The notes below the pieces were generated by a model. The model saw only the letters and a program-made list of their open reading frames with translations, ran no database searches and was not told the DNA's origin. This document shows, piece after piece, positions 39,962 to 41,353 of a stretch of 41,353 nt of DNA. The stretch is from a virus: the IMG/VR virus record IMGVR_UViG_3300017951_000032, positions 1 through 41,353 of that record. One strand, given 5' to 3'. A program made the position numbers and the translations under genes. Each line of letters begins with the position of its first letter. Within the stretch, counting starts at the first letter, position 1.

Positions 39962-41062
39962 ATGGCCTGGTATAACGGAAGTTGGACATATCGAGTACAG
40001 GTGACGATTGATCACACAAAGGTAGACTCAGACCTTACTGACTTTCCTGTATATGTAGATCTTTCAGACCTTCCGGCTGGTTTCTTTACCAACGTGTTAA
40101 GTAGTGGTGCTGATATCCGAGTAACACGATCAGACGGTACAACTGAGTGTCCCTTTGAACTTGTGTTTATCACTACGGGTTCATCCATTGGGGAATTGCA
40201 TTTCAAAGCGAATTTCATCTCTAGCACTTCTGACACGTCATTCTATATTTATTATGGAAATGGTAGTGCATCAGCATATAGTTCCACAGATACTTACGGT
40301 CGTAATAATGTGTGGACGAATGGATTCGTTTATGTGAATCACATGCAGTCAAACACTGCTGCAGATTCTACGGGTAATGGTGGGGCTGCAACAGCTTCAG
40401 GTAGTCCAAGTGCGGTGGCGGGTAAGTTAGCAGGCAATTCTATTGAGTTTGGGGGAACAAATCACATGGAACATACCTCTTTCTCTGAATTAGGGGGTAT
40501 GAGCATTTTTGGGTTTAGTTGTTGGATGAACGCAGATAGTGTTTCAGGTGGTCGGCAGTTTTTGTCAAAAGCGAGTTCATCAAATACAAACAGGTGTTTT
40601 TGGGTTCAGATTCATCCCACGCTTGGGTTTATTGCCTTATTGTCGTCTGATGGCACCTCTTCGAATCGAGGATATTATTCAGAAAACGGAGCCACAAGTT
40701 TGCCAACAGGGTCATGGACACATATATACAGCCATATAGACTTTAGTACAGATGCCGTTGTTCTTCATTTTGATGATGTGTCTCAATCTACCACTAATGT
40801 TGAAAATGGAACAGGTTTCCCTTCTTCTACCAGATCAACCTCTGAGTCTTTCTGGATTGGTGAAAGGAATGACAGTAAATTAGGATTTGATGGAGAATTA
40901 GATGAGATAAGATTATTTGATGCGGCAAGGTCTACTGGGTGGATATCAGCAGAATACGATAATCAGGATAGCCCATCAACTTTTTATACCATAGGATCGC
41001 AGGAAACAGATAGTGGCGGCGGTGGCGGATCCTCATTTTTACCAAGTGTAATCTTTATGTAA
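39962..41062 (+). CDS. DUF2341 + LamG-like lectin tail protein
   Basis: 366 residues. The N-terminal ~95 residues show the DUF2341 pattern: NGSWTYRVQVTIDHTKVDSD, LTDFPVYVDLSDL and ADIRVTRSDGTTEC with YIYYGNGSAS. From about residue 140 a concanavalin/LamG-like sandwich follows: SIEFGGTNHMEHTSFSELGG, FSCWMNADSVSGGRQFLSKA, GSWTHIYSHIDFSTDAVVL and LDEIRLFDAARSTGWISAEY. The C-terminus ends in a GGGGGSS linker and a hydrophobic SFLPSVIFM tail. LamG folds bind carbohydrate or protein; next to the fibre gene this is a good receptor-binding candidate. Codon use is more T-rich than the structural genes. Confidence 0.82.
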   Translation: MAWYNGSWTYRVQVTIDHTKVDSDLTDFPVYVDLSDLPAGFFTNVLSSGADIRVTRSDGTTECPFELVFITTGSSIGELHFKANFISSTSDTSFYIYYGNGSASAYSSTDTYGRNNVWTNGFVYVNHMQSNTAADSTGNGGAATASGSPSAVAGKLAGNSIEFGGTNHMEHTSFSELGGMSIFGFSCWMNADSVSGGRQFLSKASSSNTNRCFWVQIHPTLGFIALLSSDGTSSNRGYYSENGATSLPTGSWTHIYSHIDFSTDAVVLHFDDVSQSTTNVENGTGFPSSTRSTSESFWIGERNDSKLGFDGELDEIRLFDAARSTGWISAEYDNQDSPSTFYTIGSQETDSGGGGGSSFLPSVIFM

Positions 41063-41074
41063 TTAATAAATACC

Positions 41075-41353
41075 ATGAGCAAAAAACCAACAAAAGTAAA
41101 AGACATCAAAACCAAAACTGAAGTAAAGGTTGAAGAACTTTTCTCAGGTGAGAAGCATTGTGTAGCCGTTCAGCTTACCGATGGGAAATCAGACGGATTT
41201 ATCTATACAGCTCAATACGGACCAGATGGAAAACCAGGTAAAGTGGCTCTCGCGGAGAAAGTCCACAGCAACGCAGACTTCCTCCGTGCAAAAAATGTAT
41301 GTGAGGCCTATGCAAAGTTCGTGGACTTCCGTTCATACCCTCCAATTGTAGAT
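41075..41353 (+). CDS. Unknown protein, truncated at window edge
   Basis: 93 codons from ATG 41075 run off the right end. Leader AATTAATAAATACC fits the local start context. Starts MSKKPTKVKDIKTKTEVKVE, basic and Lys-rich, then a beta-like region (HCVAVQLTDGKSDGFIYTAQ) and a helix (KVHSNADFLRAKNVCEAYA). Follows the lectin gene by 13 bases. Function unrecognised; too little remains. Confidence 0.65.
   Translation, partial: MSKKPTKVKDIKTKTEVKVEELFSGEKHCVAVQLTDGKSDGFIYTAQYGPDGKPGKVALAEKVHSNADFLRAKNVCEAYAKFVDFRSYPPIVD

Noticed and set aside
1-41353. CRISPR array or prophage attachment site
   Set aside because: No regularly spaced direct repeats, integrase or att-like duplications are visible. 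The tandem arrays are coding repeats.

Overview
The window is a stretch of a double-stranded DNA tailed phage infecting a member of the Bacteroidetes (inference). The evidence is a complete head and tail module in standard order, AT-rich gene leaders without Shine-Dalgarno sequences (A at -3, C at -1 before many ATGs), and promoter-like TTTG / TAnnTTTG elements of the Bacteroidetes type. The set of large terminase, ~750-residue Gln-tailed portal, scaffold, capsid, small ring/adaptor proteins, ~1,570-residue tail nozzle/muzzle and a ~2,300-residue internal (cargo) protein resembles podovirus-like crAss-like phages. I propose that affinity from gene order and protein character only. No integrase, lysis cassette, tRNA, CRISPR array or replication gene is visible.

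Layout. 1-78 holds the start of a leftward gene. 79-1184 is mostly non-coding, with several inverted repeats and a candidate promoter near 1100. 1185-7476 is a rightward run of small accessory genes: zinc-binding-like proteins, two-helix membrane proteins, a MazG-like NTP pyrophosphohydrolase, a secreted small protein and many unknowns. It is broken by four terminator-like hairpins. At 7541-8345 two leftward genes (a putative membrane protein and an HNH endonuclease) interrupt the run. A compact divergent promoter/operator at 8338-8398 separates them from the late module.

The late module (8404-41353) starts with a protein that looks like two GroES-like domains in tandem, probably a capsid-folding co-chaperonin. 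Then come a possible small terminase, TerL and portal. A terminator followed by a promoter-like box (14034-14080) precedes scaffold, major capsid protein, a head-completion candidate and an Ig-like head-decoration candidate. Three ring/adaptor-type proteins, the nozzle, two internal virion proteins, the giant cargo/polyvalent protein, a repeat-rich tail fibre, a small tail protein and a DUF2341+LamG-like lectin protein follow. The last gene runs off the right edge.

How the genes work together. The co-chaperonin candidate would help fold capsid protein on the scaffold. Terminase, perhaps helped by the nearby HNH enzyme, packages DNA through the portal. Ring proteins and the nozzle form a short tail, internal proteins are ejected with the DNA, and the fibre and lectin proteins bind the host surface. 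The accessory region likely tunes host metabolism, defence and the envelope. Most notable items are the tandem GroES-like protein, an 18-bp repeat array carrying a one-base deletion that truncates an internal virion protein gene, a leader-ORF/terminator (attenuator-like) arrangement at 6929-7069, and a shared TTTGTTAATT box at three transcription-unit starts.
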